Source of the DNA: Pirellulaceae bacterium
GTDB taxonomy: Bacteria; Planctomycetota; Planctomycetia; Pirellulales; Pirellulaceae
Direction: 5' to 3'
Length of the DNA: 64,000 nucleotides
NCBI GenBank assembly: GCA_028280445.1
Contig: JANQLU010000070.1
Coordinates: forward strand, 32,194 to 96,193
Part shown: positions 18,430-28,340 of the stretch, one piece after another
How the letters are laid out: every line of letters starts with the position of its first letter
How positions within the stretch are numbered: position 1 is the first letter of the stretch
Notes under the pieces: generated by a model
The model's database searches: none
The model's input: the letters and a program-made list of their open reading frames with translations, nothing else
What the model was told of the DNA's origin: nothing
Program-made: the position numbers and the translations under genes

Positions 18430-20550
18430 GTGAGTAAACCGTTTCGTGTGGGAGCGGATATCGGCGGAACGTTTACCGATCTCATCGTTGTCCATGAAGA
18501 AACCGGCGAATTTTCGATTGGCAAGGTTTTGACAACACCTGACGATCCATCGCGCGCCGTGGAAACCGTTTTGACTCAGACCCTTGAGCAAAATTCGGTC
18601 GGTACAGATCAGGTAAACCATTTGATCCATGGAACAACGCTGGTAACCAACGCGATGATCGAACGCAAGGGCGCCCTGACAGCTTTGTTGACCACCGAAG
18701 GGTTTCGCGATTCCATCGAAATTGGACGAGAAACGCGATACGATCTTTACGATTTGAATCTCGAACATCCTAAACCGCTAGTGCCGCGATATTTGCGATT
18801 TGATGTGCCGCAGCGAACGTTGTCCGATGGAACGACGCGAAAAAAACTGGACACGGTGTTTGTCGAGCGCTTGATCCGCGAATTGTCTGAAAAAGGAATC
18901 GAAGCGGTTGCGGTTTGTTACTTGCACAGTTTTACAAATCCAGCAGACGAACGTACAACACGCGACATCATTAACCAAACGGCACCTCACCTGCGTGTTT
19001 CGATTTCGTCCGATGTGATTCCCGAAATTCGTGAATATGAACGCGCTTCGACAACCATTGGCAATGTCTACGTTCAAGAGTTGGTCGAAAAATATTTGCG
19101 TAAACTCGAAACTCGGTTGAGCGATATTGGTTTCGACGGAAGCTTTTATTTGATGCTGTCCAGCGGAGGTATCGCTACGGTTGATACCGCGGTGCGATTT
19201 CCCGTGCGATTGTTGGAATCGGGACCTGCTGCCGGAGCCCTGGCCGCCAACGCTTATGGTCTGGCAGCCGGCCACAACGATTTGATTTCATTTGATATGG
19301 GAGGAACGACGGCAAAAATCTGTGTGATTGATGATGGAAAACCTTTGATCGCACATGAATTCGAAGTCGATAGAATTTACCGGTTTAAAAAAGGTTCCGG
19401 TCTGCCAATCAAATTGCCGGTGATCGAGCTGATCGAAATTGGCACGGGCGGCGGTTCGATTGCCCGTGTCGATGCTTTGGGATTGTTGAAAGTGGGCCCC
19501 GATTCATCTGGCGCCGATCCAGGACCGGTCAGTTATGGGCGCGGTGGTGTCGATCCCACTGTGACCGACGCCAACCTGGTTCTTGGCTACCTCGACCCCA
19601 ACTATTTTCTCGGCGGTAACATGTCGCTGGACATGGAACGGGCTAGATCGGCCATCGCGGAAAAAATTGCCGACCCATTAAATATGTCGGTGGAGCAGGC
19701 GGCTTGGGGAATTCATCAGATTGCTAACGAAAACATGGCAAACGCAGCCCGGGTCCACGCCCTCGAACGTGGCAAAGACCCTCGACGATTCCCGTTGTTT
19801 GCATTTGGTGGTGCCGGTCCTGTTCACGCCTATCGAATTGCCCTTTCATTGGGATCTCCTGAACTATTGGCACCGCTGGGCGCCGGTGTCATGAGTACCG
19901 TTGGATTTTTGTCAGCGCCATTGGCGTTTGATTTTGTTCGCTCGTGGGCTGTCCAGCTCGATGATGTTGATTGGTCTAAAGCCAACGCGTTGTTAGCCGA
20001 GATGCAGGCCGAGGGACAGCAGCTGTTGACCGACTCCGGCGTCCAGCCGTCACAGATCAGCCATCGGCGCGAAGTGGATATGCGGTTTGTAGGACAAGGG
20101 CATGAAATTCGCGTGCCGTTACCTGACGGTCAACTTTCCAGCGGACACATTGACGAGTTGAAACAACGTTTCGATCAGGTTTACAAAGAACTTTACGAAC
20201 GTCCCGGGCCACCGGTTCCGGTCGAATTGATCAACTGGCGCATTGTTTCGACGGGACCAAAACCGAATATTAGTTTGACGGTAACGGCAGTCAGTGATAT
20301 CACATCTGCGTCGGCAGCCATCAAAAATCATCGGCCAGCCTATTTCCCTGAGACCAGCGGGTTTGTCGAAACGCCAGTCTACGACCGATATCTGTTGAAA
20401 CCTGATTTGGAATTTGATGGGCCTGCGATTGTCGAAGAACGTGAATCGACTGTGATCGTCGGACCGGGTTCCAAATGTCGAATCGATCGACATCACAATT
20501 TAGTGGTGACGATGCCTCGTCAGTCACCGCCTGCCAGAGAGCAACGATGA
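18430..20550 (+). CDS. hyuA: Hydantoinase/oxoprolinase subunit A
   Basis: The 706-residue product starts MSKPFRVGADIGGTFTDLIV at a GTG placed right after the SDR stop. It is the ATP-binding HyuA/OplA-type subunit, with the ASKHA phosphate loop DIGGTFTD and the second motif DMGGTTAKIC. These enzymes use ATP to open cyclic amides (N-methylhydantoin, 5-oxoproline) or to carboxylate ketones such as acetone or acetophenone with subunit B. The length fits the standard A subunit. The stop overlaps the start of hyuB by ATGA. The enzyme should be cytoplasmic. The true substrate is unknown. Confidence 0.93.
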   Translation: MSKPFRVGADIGGTFTDLIVVHEETGEFSIGKVLTTPDDPSRAVETVLTQTLEQNSVGTDQVNHLIHGTTLVTNAMIERKGALTALLTTEGFRDSIEIGRETRYDLYDLNLEHPKPLVPRYLRFDVPQRTLSDGTTRKKLDTVFVERLIRELSEKGIEAVAVCYLHSFTNPADERTTRDIINQTAPHLRVSISSDVIPEIREYERASTTIGNVYVQELVEKYLRKLETRLSDIGFDGSFYLMLSSGGIATVDTAVRFPVRLLESGPAAGALAANAYGLAAGHNDLISFDMGGTTAKICVIDDGKPLIAHEFEVDRIYRFKKGSGLPIKLPVIELIEIGTGGGSIARVDALGLLKVGPDSSGADPGPVSYGRGGVDPTVTDANLVLGYLDPNYFLGGNMSLDMERARSAIAEKIADPLNMSVEQAAWGIHQIANENMANAARVHALERGKDPRRFPLFAFGGAGPVHAYRIALSLGSPELLAPLGAGVMSTVGFLSAPLAFDFVRSWAVQLDDVDWSKANALLAEMQAEGQQLLTDSGVQPSQISHRREVDMRFVGQGHEIRVPLPDGQLSSGHIDELKQRFDQVYKELYERPGPPVPVELINWRIVSTGPKPNISLTVTAVSDITSASAAIKNHRPAYFPETSGFVETPVYDRYLLKPDLEFDGPAIVEERESTVIVGPGSKCRIDRHHNLVVTMPRQSPPAREQR

Positions 20551-22259
20551 AGTTAGACCCCATTCAACTCGAAGTGCTTTGGAACCGTCTGTTGTCAGTT
20601 GCCAACGAGCAGCAAACAACGTTGATTCGGACCGCGTTCAGCACGATTGTTCGCGAATCGCTCGACTTGGCCTGTGGAGTGTTTGACACGCGCGGCAACA
20701 TGATCGGGCAATCGCTGACTGGTACGCCAGGTCATATTAATCCGATGGCGACCGGTGCTATTCATCTGTTGAACGCTTACCCGCCAGAAACTTTGCGCCC
20801 CGGTGATGTTCTGGTCACCAACGACCCCTGGATGACGGCTGGCCAAGTCAACGATTTTACGGTGCTGTCTCCCGTTTTCCGCGGCGAAACGATTGTTGGC
20901 TATTTTTCAAATTGTTGTCATGCGCCAGATATCGGCGGACGAATCCTGTCGGCCGAGGCCCACGAAGTTTTCGAGGAAGGGCTGCAGGTTCCAATCACCA
21001 AATTGTTTTGCGAGGGCCAACCGAACGAAGAACTGTTTAAAATCATCCGGGCCAATGTTCGAACACCCGATGAAACGATCGGAGATTTGTACGCTCAGGC
21101 AGCGTCCAACGCCGTGGGAGCGCGCAGTTTGCTACAAATGATGGATGAGTTTCAATTGGAAACCATTGATCCACTGGCGGACGAAATTATCTCGCGTTCC
21201 GAACGAGCGATGCGCGACGGTATTCGAGCTCTGCCTAACGGAACTTACGAACATGAATTGTGGAGTGACGGTTTCGAGGAACCGTTGTGTATCAAGGTAG
21301 CGGTCACGGTCCGCGACGAAGACATCGATATCGATTTCACTGGCTCTTCACCTCAAAGTCATCGAGGTATCAATGTCGTATTGAATTACACCAAAGGCTA
21401 CGCGTCGTTTGCAATGAAGGCCGCGATCAGTCCAGAAGTGCCGCACAACGAGGGAGCATTTCGTCCCGTTCATATAACCGCTCCAGAAGGCAGTATTTTA
21501 AATTGCCGTCGACCCGCGGCCGTCGCTTCGCGCCATCTGGTCGGCCATTTTTTGCCAAGCGCCATTTTCGGTGCACTGGCAAAAGCGATTCCTGATCGCG
21601 TTGTCGCCGGAAGCGCTGATCCAATTTGGATGAGTATCTGGCGGGCCCAATGGCCGCAAACACAAAAGCAATCTAATTTGACGTTGTTTATGTTGGGTGG
21701 AATGGGCGCTCGTCAGACAAAAGACGGTTTGAATACAACAGGTTTTCCCAGCGGCGTTGGCGGCGTACCAACCGAAGTGGTTGAAACCCAGGCTCCGTTG
21801 ATACAAAATTGCCGCGCGTTGAAAACTGATTCCGGCGGACCCGGTCAGTTTCGCGGCGGTTTAGGACAAACCATTTCGATTGAACAACGGGGTGACACCG
21901 ATTGGAGCGTGTCGGGTATGGTCGACCGCACCAAATTCGCGCCGCATGGATTGGCCGGCGGTGAACCTGGCGCGATGGGTGAATTTTTATTGGACGGCCA
22001 ACCCGTTCCACCCAAAACAATCATGTGGATGAAACCCGATGCCGTCGTCACCATGAACCCTCCCGGCGGCGGTGGAATGGGTGACCCCCACCAGCGTGAC
22101 CCACAATCTGTGTTAAACGACGTCATCAACGGCTACGTCTCCATCGAACAAGCCAAAACCGCCTACCACGTCGACATCCAATTCAACGGAGAAGAGAACG
22201 AATTAGTGCGACTACCTGAAGAGTTTGAGTTAGGGGCGAGGAGCGAGGTTCGAGAATAG
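20547..22259 (+). CDS. hyuB: Hydantoinase/oxoprolinase subunit B
   Basis: About 570 residues from the ATG at 20547, which overlaps the hyuA stop in an ATGA arrangement. An earlier ATG at 20475 lies inside hyuA and is unlikely. Family motifs include SLDLACGVFDTRGNMIGQS near the start, GDVLVTNDPW, FSNCCHAPDIGG and the C-terminal NPPGGGGMGDP. It pairs with HyuA to form the ATP-dependent amidohydrolase or carboxylase. The C-terminal ten residues come from a gcgag-rich stretch resembling the tandem repeat that follows, so the end may have been altered. Confidence 0.93.
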   Translation: MKLDPIQLEVLWNRLLSVANEQQTTLIRTAFSTIVRESLDLACGVFDTRGNMIGQSLTGTPGHINPMATGAIHLLNAYPPETLRPGDVLVTNDPWMTAGQVNDFTVLSPVFRGETIVGYFSNCCHAPDIGGRILSAEAHEVFEEGLQVPITKLFCEGQPNEELFKIIRANVRTPDETIGDLYAQAASNAVGARSLLQMMDEFQLETIDPLADEIISRSERAMRDGIRALPNGTYEHELWSDGFEEPLCIKVAVTVRDEDIDIDFTGSSPQSHRGINVVLNYTKGYASFAMKAAISPEVPHNEGAFRPVHITAPEGSILNCRRPAAVASRHLVGHFLPSAIFGALAKAIPDRVVAGSADPIWMSIWRAQWPQTQKQSNLTLFMLGGMGARQTKDGLNTTGFPSGVGGVPTEVVETQAPLIQNCRALKTDSGGPGQFRGGLGQTISIEQRGDTDWSVSGMVDRTKFAPHGLAGGEPGAMGEFLLDGQPVPPKTIMWMKPDAVVTMNPPGGGGMGDPHQRDPQSVLNDVINGYVSIEQAKTAYHVDIQFNGEENELVRLPEEFELGARSEVRE

Positions 22260-22288
22260 AGGCGCGATGAGATGCTACTCGTCTTTTT

Positions 22289-22371
22289 AATCTCGTCTCT
22301 CTAATCCCGTCTCTCTAATCTCGCCTCTCTAATCTCGCCTCTCGCCTCTCTAATCTCGCCTCTCGCCCCTC
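22289..22371. repeat. Short tandem repeat (tctctaatctcgcc units) between convergent genes
   Basis: At least six degenerate copies of a 10-14 base unit, taatctcgcctctc, run from 22289 into the end of the sulfatase gene, so they encode its last residues (RRGERRD). Such arrays can change length by slippage. Confidence 0.8.
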
Positions 22372-23810
22372 CGCTTGTCTTTCGCTCGATGGATCAAGAA
22401 TCGTTTGTGCATGCGAGAGGTTTGGTTTTTGTAGACCGCTGATAGATCGATTGATTCTTTGGGATCATTGGCCAAGTCGAACAGTTTCCATTCTTGGGGA
22501 GATTTGGGAGCACCGGTTCCGTATTTGACGATTTTCCAATTGCCGTGGCGCAGTGCCCATCGATTGATACGCGGCGACCAGGTCCAGTACAAGTCGCGTT
22601 TGGGAAGTGATTGTTGTTTAAAAATTGCGGGTGTCAGGTCGATGCCATCCCAAGCGACTTTGGTGTTGGACGAATTTTTGACCAGTTGAGCCAGTGTCGG
22701 ATACCAGTCGATGATGTGAGTCGGTTGATCGAATTTTCGCGGTTTGAGTTTTTCCGGCCAGTTTGCCAACGCGGGTACGTGAATTCCACCTTCCCAAACG
22801 TCAACTTTCTTTCCGCGAAACGGTAGTTTTTGATTGAAGTCGGTAAGTTTGAGGTCGTCAGGATAGGCCTTTCCACCCCAGGAAACCTGTGGACCATTGT
22901 CTGATGAAAACAGAATCAATGTGTTTTCGCGTTGGTTTGTTTTGTCGAGGGCTTTCACAATTCGACCGATTGCGTCATCGAGATGATGGACGGCTGCAAG
23001 AAACAGTCGCTTCTCAGGATCTTTTTCCGCTTGAATCAAACCGTCCGGATCGTTGAACCATTTTATTTTGTCTTCGTCGAGCCATCGGTTTTTATTTTTG
23101 GGATCGAGTTGCGTCGGGCGGTCGGTGAATGGCCCGCGTTCGTCCAACGGCGTATGCACGGAGTGATAGGGGATGTAGAGAAAAAACGGTTTGTCGCGTT
23201 TGGTCGAAATGATTTTTACCGCTTCGTCCGTCACCAGATCCGTCGCGTGTTTACCGTCTTCGTTGCCGTCGATCGGTCGTAAGTTTCGATGCCACGTGCG
23301 TTCAAATTTTCCTTTGCGATAGCGATGGTCGTACATGCCGACTGCACCGGCCAGCGATCCATAGCTGTGATCGAATCCAAACTGGTTAGGTCCGTGATTG
23401 GGACTTGAACCGAGATGCCACTTGCCGCACAGGAATGTTTCATACCCCGAACTTTTTAACATCGATGCGATGGTCGGAGTCCCTTTGGGAAACGCCGGTT
23501 GATTGCTGGCCGACAAAGCGGCGCCGCCAAACCGACTTGGATAACGGCCGGTCATTAATGCCACTCGGGTCGGTGTGCATTGCGGCATCACATAATGTTG
23601 CGTAAACGTCACACCGGTTTTTGCAAGGTGATCCAGGTTGGGAGAATAGACTTTGGAGTTGTTGTAACCAATGTCGGCCCAGCCTTGGTCGTCGCTGATG
23701 ATCAGTACAATATTTGGCAACGATTCTGGCTGTTGATCCTGAGCGCCAACCGTCGAAAGTAAACAAATAAGCACAAGCATCGCACTTGCCAAAAAAGATT
23801 TCAGGGTCAT
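22350..23810 (-). CDS. Exported sulfatase (formylglycine type)
   Basis: The 486-residue product has a Sec signal peptide (about 1-23) and the alkaline-phosphatase-like sulfatase fold. The metal motif is ISDDQGWADIGY. The formylglycine motif is CTPTR (C78, R82) followed by VALMTGRYPSR, consistent with activation by a formylglycine-generating enzyme. GKWHLG and SSDNGP are also present. It would remove sulfate esters from polysaccharides in the periplasm or outside. It is the first minus-strand partner of DUF1501 and PSD1 genes, ending 11 bases after the DUF1501 stop in gene order. The substrate is unknown. The last residues derive from a tandem repeat. Confidence 0.93.
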   Translation of the reverse strand: MTLKSFLASAMLVLICLLSTVGAQDQQPESLPNIVLIISDDQGWADIGYNNSKVYSPNLDHLAKTGVTFTQHYVMPQCTPTRVALMTGRYPSRFGGAALSASNQPAFPKGTPTIASMLKSSGYETFLCGKWHLGSSPNHGPNQFGFDHSYGSLAGAVGMYDHRYRKGKFERTWHRNLRPIDGNEDGKHATDLVTDEAVKIISTKRDKPFFLYIPYHSVHTPLDERGPFTDRPTQLDPKNKNRWLDEDKIKWFNDPDGLIQAEKDPEKRLFLAAVHHLDDAIGRIVKALDKTNQRENTLILFSSDNGPQVSWGGKAYPDDLKLTDFNQKLPFRGKKVDVWEGGIHVPALANWPEKLKPRKFDQPTHIIDWYPTLAQLVKNSSNTKVAWDGIDLTPAIFKQQSLPKRDLYWTWSPRINRWALRHGNWKIVKYGTGAPKSPQEWKLFDLANDPKESIDLSAVYKNQTSRMHKRFLIHRAKDKRRGERRD

Positions 23811-23821
23811 CGGTCAACCTA

Positions 23822-25264
23822 TCAGGTAATGATATCTTTAATCACTTTGGCGGGCTCAACACCCGTCAGCTTCATGTCGAGGCCCTGGTATTTCACCGAC
23901 AGTTTTTTGTGGTCAATACCAAACAGGTGAAGCATGGTGGCATGCAAATCGCGGACGTGAACAACATCTTTCACTGCGTTGTAGCCCAGTTCATCGGTTT
24001 CTCCGTAACTGGTACCGCCGCGGATTCCGCCTCCGGCCATCCACATCGTAAAACCTTTGATGTGGTGATCGCGACCGGCTCCACCTTTTCCTTGGAACAT
24101 CGGCGTTCGTCCGAATTCACCGCCCCAGATCACCAAGGTATCGTCGAGCATGCCGCGTTGTTTTAAATCTTGAACCAATGCCCAGGTCGGACGGTCGGTC
24201 AATCCACAACAGATGTTCATGAATTTCCGCAAACCACCATGATGGTCCCATCCGCGATGATAGAGCTGGATAAATCGAACACCACGTTCAGCCAACCGCC
24301 GAGCCAACAAACAATTTGACGCGTACGAGCCGTCGCCGGGTTTTGCCCCGTACATATCGAGAACGGATTGTGGCTCGTCGGAAATATCTACCAATTCCGG
24401 CACGGAAGTTTGCATGCGAAATGCAAGTTCATAAGCTGCGATACGGGCGGCAATTTCACGATCGCCAGTTTGCTGTTGGCGAATTTGGTTGAGTGCGTTA
24501 ATCGTGTCAACCAGTCGCCGTTGATCGTGTTTGGAAACACCCGACGGGTTTTTGACGTAGTGGACGGGCTGTCCGACGGAGTTGAATTCGACGCCTTGAA
24601 ACTCACTGGGGAGAAAGCCCGAAGCCCATTGTCGCGCTGCAATCGGTTGTGGATTTCGACCGCCCACGCTGGTCATGACGACAAATCCGGGCAGATTTTC
24701 GCTTTCCGATCCAAGACCATAATTCACCCAGGCACCCATCGAGGGCCGGCCGCTGATGGCGGTACCCGTATTCATAAACGTATGCGCGGGATCATGATTA
24801 ATTTGCTCGGTCACCATCGATTTGATCACGCAAATATCGTCGACCATTTGAGCTTGCCAGGGTAAATAATCACTGACCCAAGTTTTGCCTTTGCCGTGGC
24901 GACGGAATTTGGTGAGGTGCCCCTGGACTTTCAGTTTTTGTCCCTGGAGTTGCGCGATCGGCTGACCTTTGGTGAACGACTCGGGCATCGGTTTGCCGTT
25001 CAGGCGATCGAGATCCGGCTTGTAGTCAAACGTTTCCAGATGCGACGGACCGCCTGCCATGCAGAGAAAGATCACTCGTTTGATTTTGGGCGGAAAATGA
25101 GGAACGCCCGCTAGCCCAAGATTCAACGATGACGATTGTTGGGTTGCCAGAGCGGCGGGTTTCAACAGTTCTGCCAGCGCCGCTGCACCCAAACCGATTC
25201 CACCAGCTCGGAGAAAAGTTCGGCGATTGATCCAATCCTGTAATGTGCTTTTGTGTTCTGTCAT
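23822..25264 (-). CDS. DUF1501 protein, Tat-exported
   Basis: The 480-residue DUF1501 protein starts with a twin-arginine signal (NRRTFLRAGGIGLGAAALAE). The fold is sulfatase/alkaline-phosphatase-like, with FLCMAGGPSHLETFDYKPDL, GWDHHGGLRKF and WGGEFGRTP as family motifs. In planctomycetes it is almost always next to a DUF1549/DUF1553 cytochrome protein, as here. Its biochemical function is not established. It lies between PSD1 and the sulfatase, in one probable transcription unit. Confidence 0.92.
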   Translation of the reverse strand: MTEHKSTLQDWINRRTFLRAGGIGLGAAALAELLKPAALATQQSSSLNLGLAGVPHFPPKIKRVIFLCMAGGPSHLETFDYKPDLDRLNGKPMPESFTKGQPIAQLQGQKLKVQGHLTKFRRHGKGKTWVSDYLPWQAQMVDDICVIKSMVTEQINHDPAHTFMNTGTAISGRPSMGAWVNYGLGSESENLPGFVVMTSVGGRNPQPIAARQWASGFLPSEFQGVEFNSVGQPVHYVKNPSGVSKHDQRRLVDTINALNQIRQQQTGDREIAARIAAYELAFRMQTSVPELVDISDEPQSVLDMYGAKPGDGSYASNCLLARRLAERGVRFIQLYHRGWDHHGGLRKFMNICCGLTDRPTWALVQDLKQRGMLDDTLVIWGGEFGRTPMFQGKGGAGRDHHIKGFTMWMAGGGIRGGTSYGETDELGYNAVKDVVHVRDLHATMLHLFGIDHKKLSVKYQGLDMKLTGVEPAKVIKDIIT

Positions 25265-25353
25265 GAGTTTGTTTGTGTTAGTAGTTCATCAATCAATGCA
25301 GCGATGCCTTTCACTGCGATGTTGATGCGATTGTTTTCACACGGCGGTTGTCA

Positions 25354-27717
25354 TTAATTTCGGGTAATCGTTTCACTGAGGTTTAACAGGGCTCGAGCGA
25401 CATTGGTCCAGGCAGCCAATTCAGCAACGTCGATCGATTCGTCTCGTTTTGACATGCCGATTTGAGTCAACTGCGTCGCATCGCGTTTGTTTTTTTGATA
25501 GCGAACTCGATTTTCATCGAGTAACTGACGGACGAGTTTTTTCTCTATTTTCGAGGGCGTTCGAAGCGTTGCCCAACGAAAGGCAAATTCGATTTTTTGG
25601 TCATCTGTTTTTCCCGCGTTGAGAATAATGCGTTGTGCAAAATTCCTGGCCGCTTCGACGAACGTTGGATCGTTCAACAAACTGAGTGCGGCCAGCGGAG
25701 TGTTGGAACGAGGGCGTTCTGCCGTGCATTCTTCGCGCGTCGGAGCGTCGAGAGCACGAAAGGTTGGATGCAAAAATTGTCGTTGCCAATGAACATAAAC
25801 TCCGCGCCGCCATTGTCGCCCGTCGGTATGGTGTTTATATCTGCGCGGCGGAAAATTGAGGTGGCGGTAGTAACCGGCGGGTTGATAAGGTTTGACGCTG
25901 ATTCCACCGATTTTGTCGTTTAACAATCCGGATGCCAACAGCGCCTGGTCGCGAATGAGTTCGGCCGGCAATCGATATCGACTTTGCCGCGCAAAATATT
26001 GATTCGTCGGGTCGATGCGTTGCTTGGATGGATCAACCAAAGACGATTGTTTATACGTATTACTGGTCACGATATGGTAAATCAATTTCTTGGTGCTCAG
26101 CCCTTGGGCGATATAGTGATGGGCCAGATAATCGAGCAATGGCGGATTAGTTGGCGGTGTTCCTTGACCGCCAAAATCTCCCAGGTCGCGTGAAATTCCG
26201 TGTCCCATGAACAACGCCCAAATACGATTGGCCATCACGCGGCTGGTGAAAAATCGGTTTGATTTCGAGGATTTTCCCACGAGCCAGTTTGCCAAATCCA
26301 GACGTGTAGCGCGGCCGGAACCAGGCAATTTGCCGAGGAATTCGGGAATCGCAGGTTGCACAATCGGGCCTGAATCGTCGAGCCAATTGCCGCGCGGTAA
26401 AACCCGAACCGTTCGTGGTTTTGTTAACGTGACGGTAATCATGCTGCGGCGGACTTGTTTTTTGGCGGCTGCGAGTTGTTTTTTCAAAGCTTGGATTTGT
26501 TTTTTGTCTAACCCGTCAGATTTAAGTTTTTGTTGCAGCGCCTCGATCTGTTCACTTTGCTGCTTGGTAGGCAACTCGATTTCAGGCGGCCGCGCTGTTG
26601 GCAAGCTGTTGGTTCCAACTTTAAAGTGGCGTTCGTCATCAATGTCGGCAAAAAATGCCGCCAGCGCATAAAAGTCTGTTGTCGTATACGGGTCGTATTT
26701 GTGATCATGACATTGGGCGCAACCAACCGTTGCACCCATCCAGACCGCCGAAACATTCCGCACTCGGTCAGCGGCATAAATGGCCGTGTATTCCTTGGGT
26801 TGAATACCGCCTTCGTGCGACGTTTGCAGGAGCCGATTGTAACCGGTTGCGATGAGCTGTTCTTGTGTCGGGTTTTTTAATAGATCGCCGGCGAGTTGTT
26901 CGCGCGTGAATTGATCAAACGGCAAGTCGGTATTGAATGCGTTAATGACCCAATCCCGATACGGCGAAATGTTATGATCTTGATCTCCGTGGTACCCAAC
27001 CGTGTCGGCATAGCGGACGAGGTCGAGCCAAAAGATCGCCATGCGTTCGCCAAAATGGGGCGAGGCAAGTAATTGTTTGACAAGTTTTTCATAAGCGTCC
27101 GGTGATTTGTCGTTTAAAAATTTTTGAACTTGATCAGGCGTTGGAGGCAGTCCGAGCAGATCAAAATACAATCGTCGGATGAGCGTGATTTTGTCGGCCG
27201 GGGGCGCTGGTTGCAAACCAATTTTGGTCATGGTCAGCAAAACGTGTCGGTCGATTTCGGTTGCTGCCCACCGTGCGTCGAGTTTTTTGGGGAGTTCGGC
27301 GGTCGGTTTGGTTTTTGTTTTTTCGTAGGCCCAGTGTTTCGCCCATTTGGCTCCCTGTTTGATCCAACGCGAAAGAATCTCTTTTTCCTTTTTTGAAAGG
27401 TGTTTCTCGGATTCTTCGGGTGGCATGATGTCGTCATCATCCGAGTGGATTCTCGTCACGAGTTCGCTTTCGTCCGGTTTCCCGGGAACGATGGCAAAAT
27501 ATCCGCCGAGATCCTCTTTGGCGGACGCTTCGATGTCCAATCGCAAACCAGCTTCGCGTGTTTTCGGATCGGGTCCGTGGCAAAAGAAACACTTGTCGGA
27601 CAAAATCGGACGGACATCGCGTTGGAAATCAACCTCTTGCGCTGAAACCAGTTGTGATGCAAGAATGATCACAACGGGAGCCAGTCGTACAACCACGTTG
27701 AGAAATTGACGCTTCAT
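25354..27717 (-). CDS. PSD1/cytochrome c domain protein (PSCyt1-DUF1549-DUF1553)
   Basis: The product has about 787 residues from the ATG at 27717, which directly precedes a Sec signal peptide (MKRQFLNVVVRLAPVVII...SAQ). An ATG at 27765 would add 16 residues. A haem-binding CFFCHG lies shortly after the signal, followed by DUF1549 (FWLDLVRYADTVGYHGDQ) and DUF1553 (NRIWALFMGHGI, then GDFGGQGTPPTNP). These multi-domain proteins are hallmarks of planctomycetes and travel with DUF1501. A role in periplasmic electron transfer or polymer processing is suspected but unproven. It is the first gene of the minus-strand PSD1-DUF1501-sulfatase cluster. Confidence 0.92.
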   Translation of the reverse strand: MKRQFLNVVVRLAPVVIILASQLVSAQEVDFQRDVRPILSDKCFFCHGPDPKTREAGLRLDIEASAKEDLGGYFAIVPGKPDESELVTRIHSDDDDIMPPEESEKHLSKKEKEILSRWIKQGAKWAKHWAYEKTKTKPTAELPKKLDARWAATEIDRHVLLTMTKIGLQPAPPADKITLIRRLYFDLLGLPPTPDQVQKFLNDKSPDAYEKLVKQLLASPHFGERMAIFWLDLVRYADTVGYHGDQDHNISPYRDWVINAFNTDLPFDQFTREQLAGDLLKNPTQEQLIATGYNRLLQTSHEGGIQPKEYTAIYAADRVRNVSAVWMGATVGCAQCHDHKYDPYTTTDFYALAAFFADIDDERHFKVGTNSLPTARPPEIELPTKQQSEQIEALQQKLKSDGLDKKQIQALKKQLAAAKKQVRRSMITVTLTKPRTVRVLPRGNWLDDSGPIVQPAIPEFLGKLPGSGRATRLDLANWLVGKSSKSNRFFTSRVMANRIWALFMGHGISRDLGDFGGQGTPPTNPPLLDYLAHHYIAQGLSTKKLIYHIVTSNTYKQSSLVDPSKQRIDPTNQYFARQSRYRLPAELIRDQALLASGLLNDKIGGISVKPYQPAGYYRHLNFPPRRYKHHTDGRQWRRGVYVHWQRQFLHPTFRALDAPTREECTAERPRSNTPLAALSLLNDPTFVEAARNFAQRIILNAGKTDDQKIEFAFRWATLRTPSKIEKKLVRQLLDENRVRYQKNKRDATQLTQIGMSKRDESIDVAELAAWTNVARALLNLSETITRN

Positions 27718-28132
27718 CGCGTTAATAGAAAATTGCATTTCTGTCGTAACTGTATTTTGTTGCATCGTAAAGCGAATCTGGAGTGAGATTTGAAATCACA
27801 CCAACGTTCGAGCCGTTCTCGCACATTCGTTTTGGGAATGTGATTTGCTGACATGGCGGCCAGTCAAACGCTTCGCTCACAATTGGGTCACGGAAACCAC
27901 GAGTCACTATGATTCTCAATGGTTTTTTCTAATTGGTTATTTTGCAGGGATTTGAATATTCCACAAAATACCAGTTTATGTGAACGTGATTGTTTTTTAA
28001 ATGAATTGTCGTAGGAAATTCAGATGCAAATGAAAATGACTGGAATTTAGTTAGCAAGACAGTGAAGGTAAGGTTGCAATATCTGACAAAAACAACCAAT
28101 TAGCGGTGATAGTGCCACAAGTGTTGTGCGCC

Positions 28133-28293
28133 GTAGGGCCGGTTCCCACCGGCCAATCTAACAAACGGCCGGTAGGAACCGGCCCTAACCGATTTATGTG
28201 AAAAAGTCATAACCCGAAGCGTGAGCGAGGGACCAAAACCGTACAGACATGTAATGAAACACAGTCCCTCGCTCACGCTTCGGGTTGTGATTT
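28133..28293. repeat. Two palindromic repeats in the gap before the DinB operon
   Basis: Positions 28133-28190 are an inverted pair of the gtagggccggttcccaccgg family. Positions 28207-28293 are the aacccgaagcgtgagcgagg palindrome, a second copy of the element at 15963. The rest of the 27718-28340 gap is AT-rich, and I see no gene in it. Confidence 0.85.
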
Positions 28294-28340
28294 TCGGTAA
28301 CGACGACCAGATATCGAAACCGCAAGTCCATTTAACGAAT

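Noticed and set aside
22289..22371. Tandem units that look like a very short CRISPR-like array
   Set aside because: Units are 10-14 bases, contiguous and degenerate, with no spacers of constant length and no cas genes. It is a simple tandem repeat.
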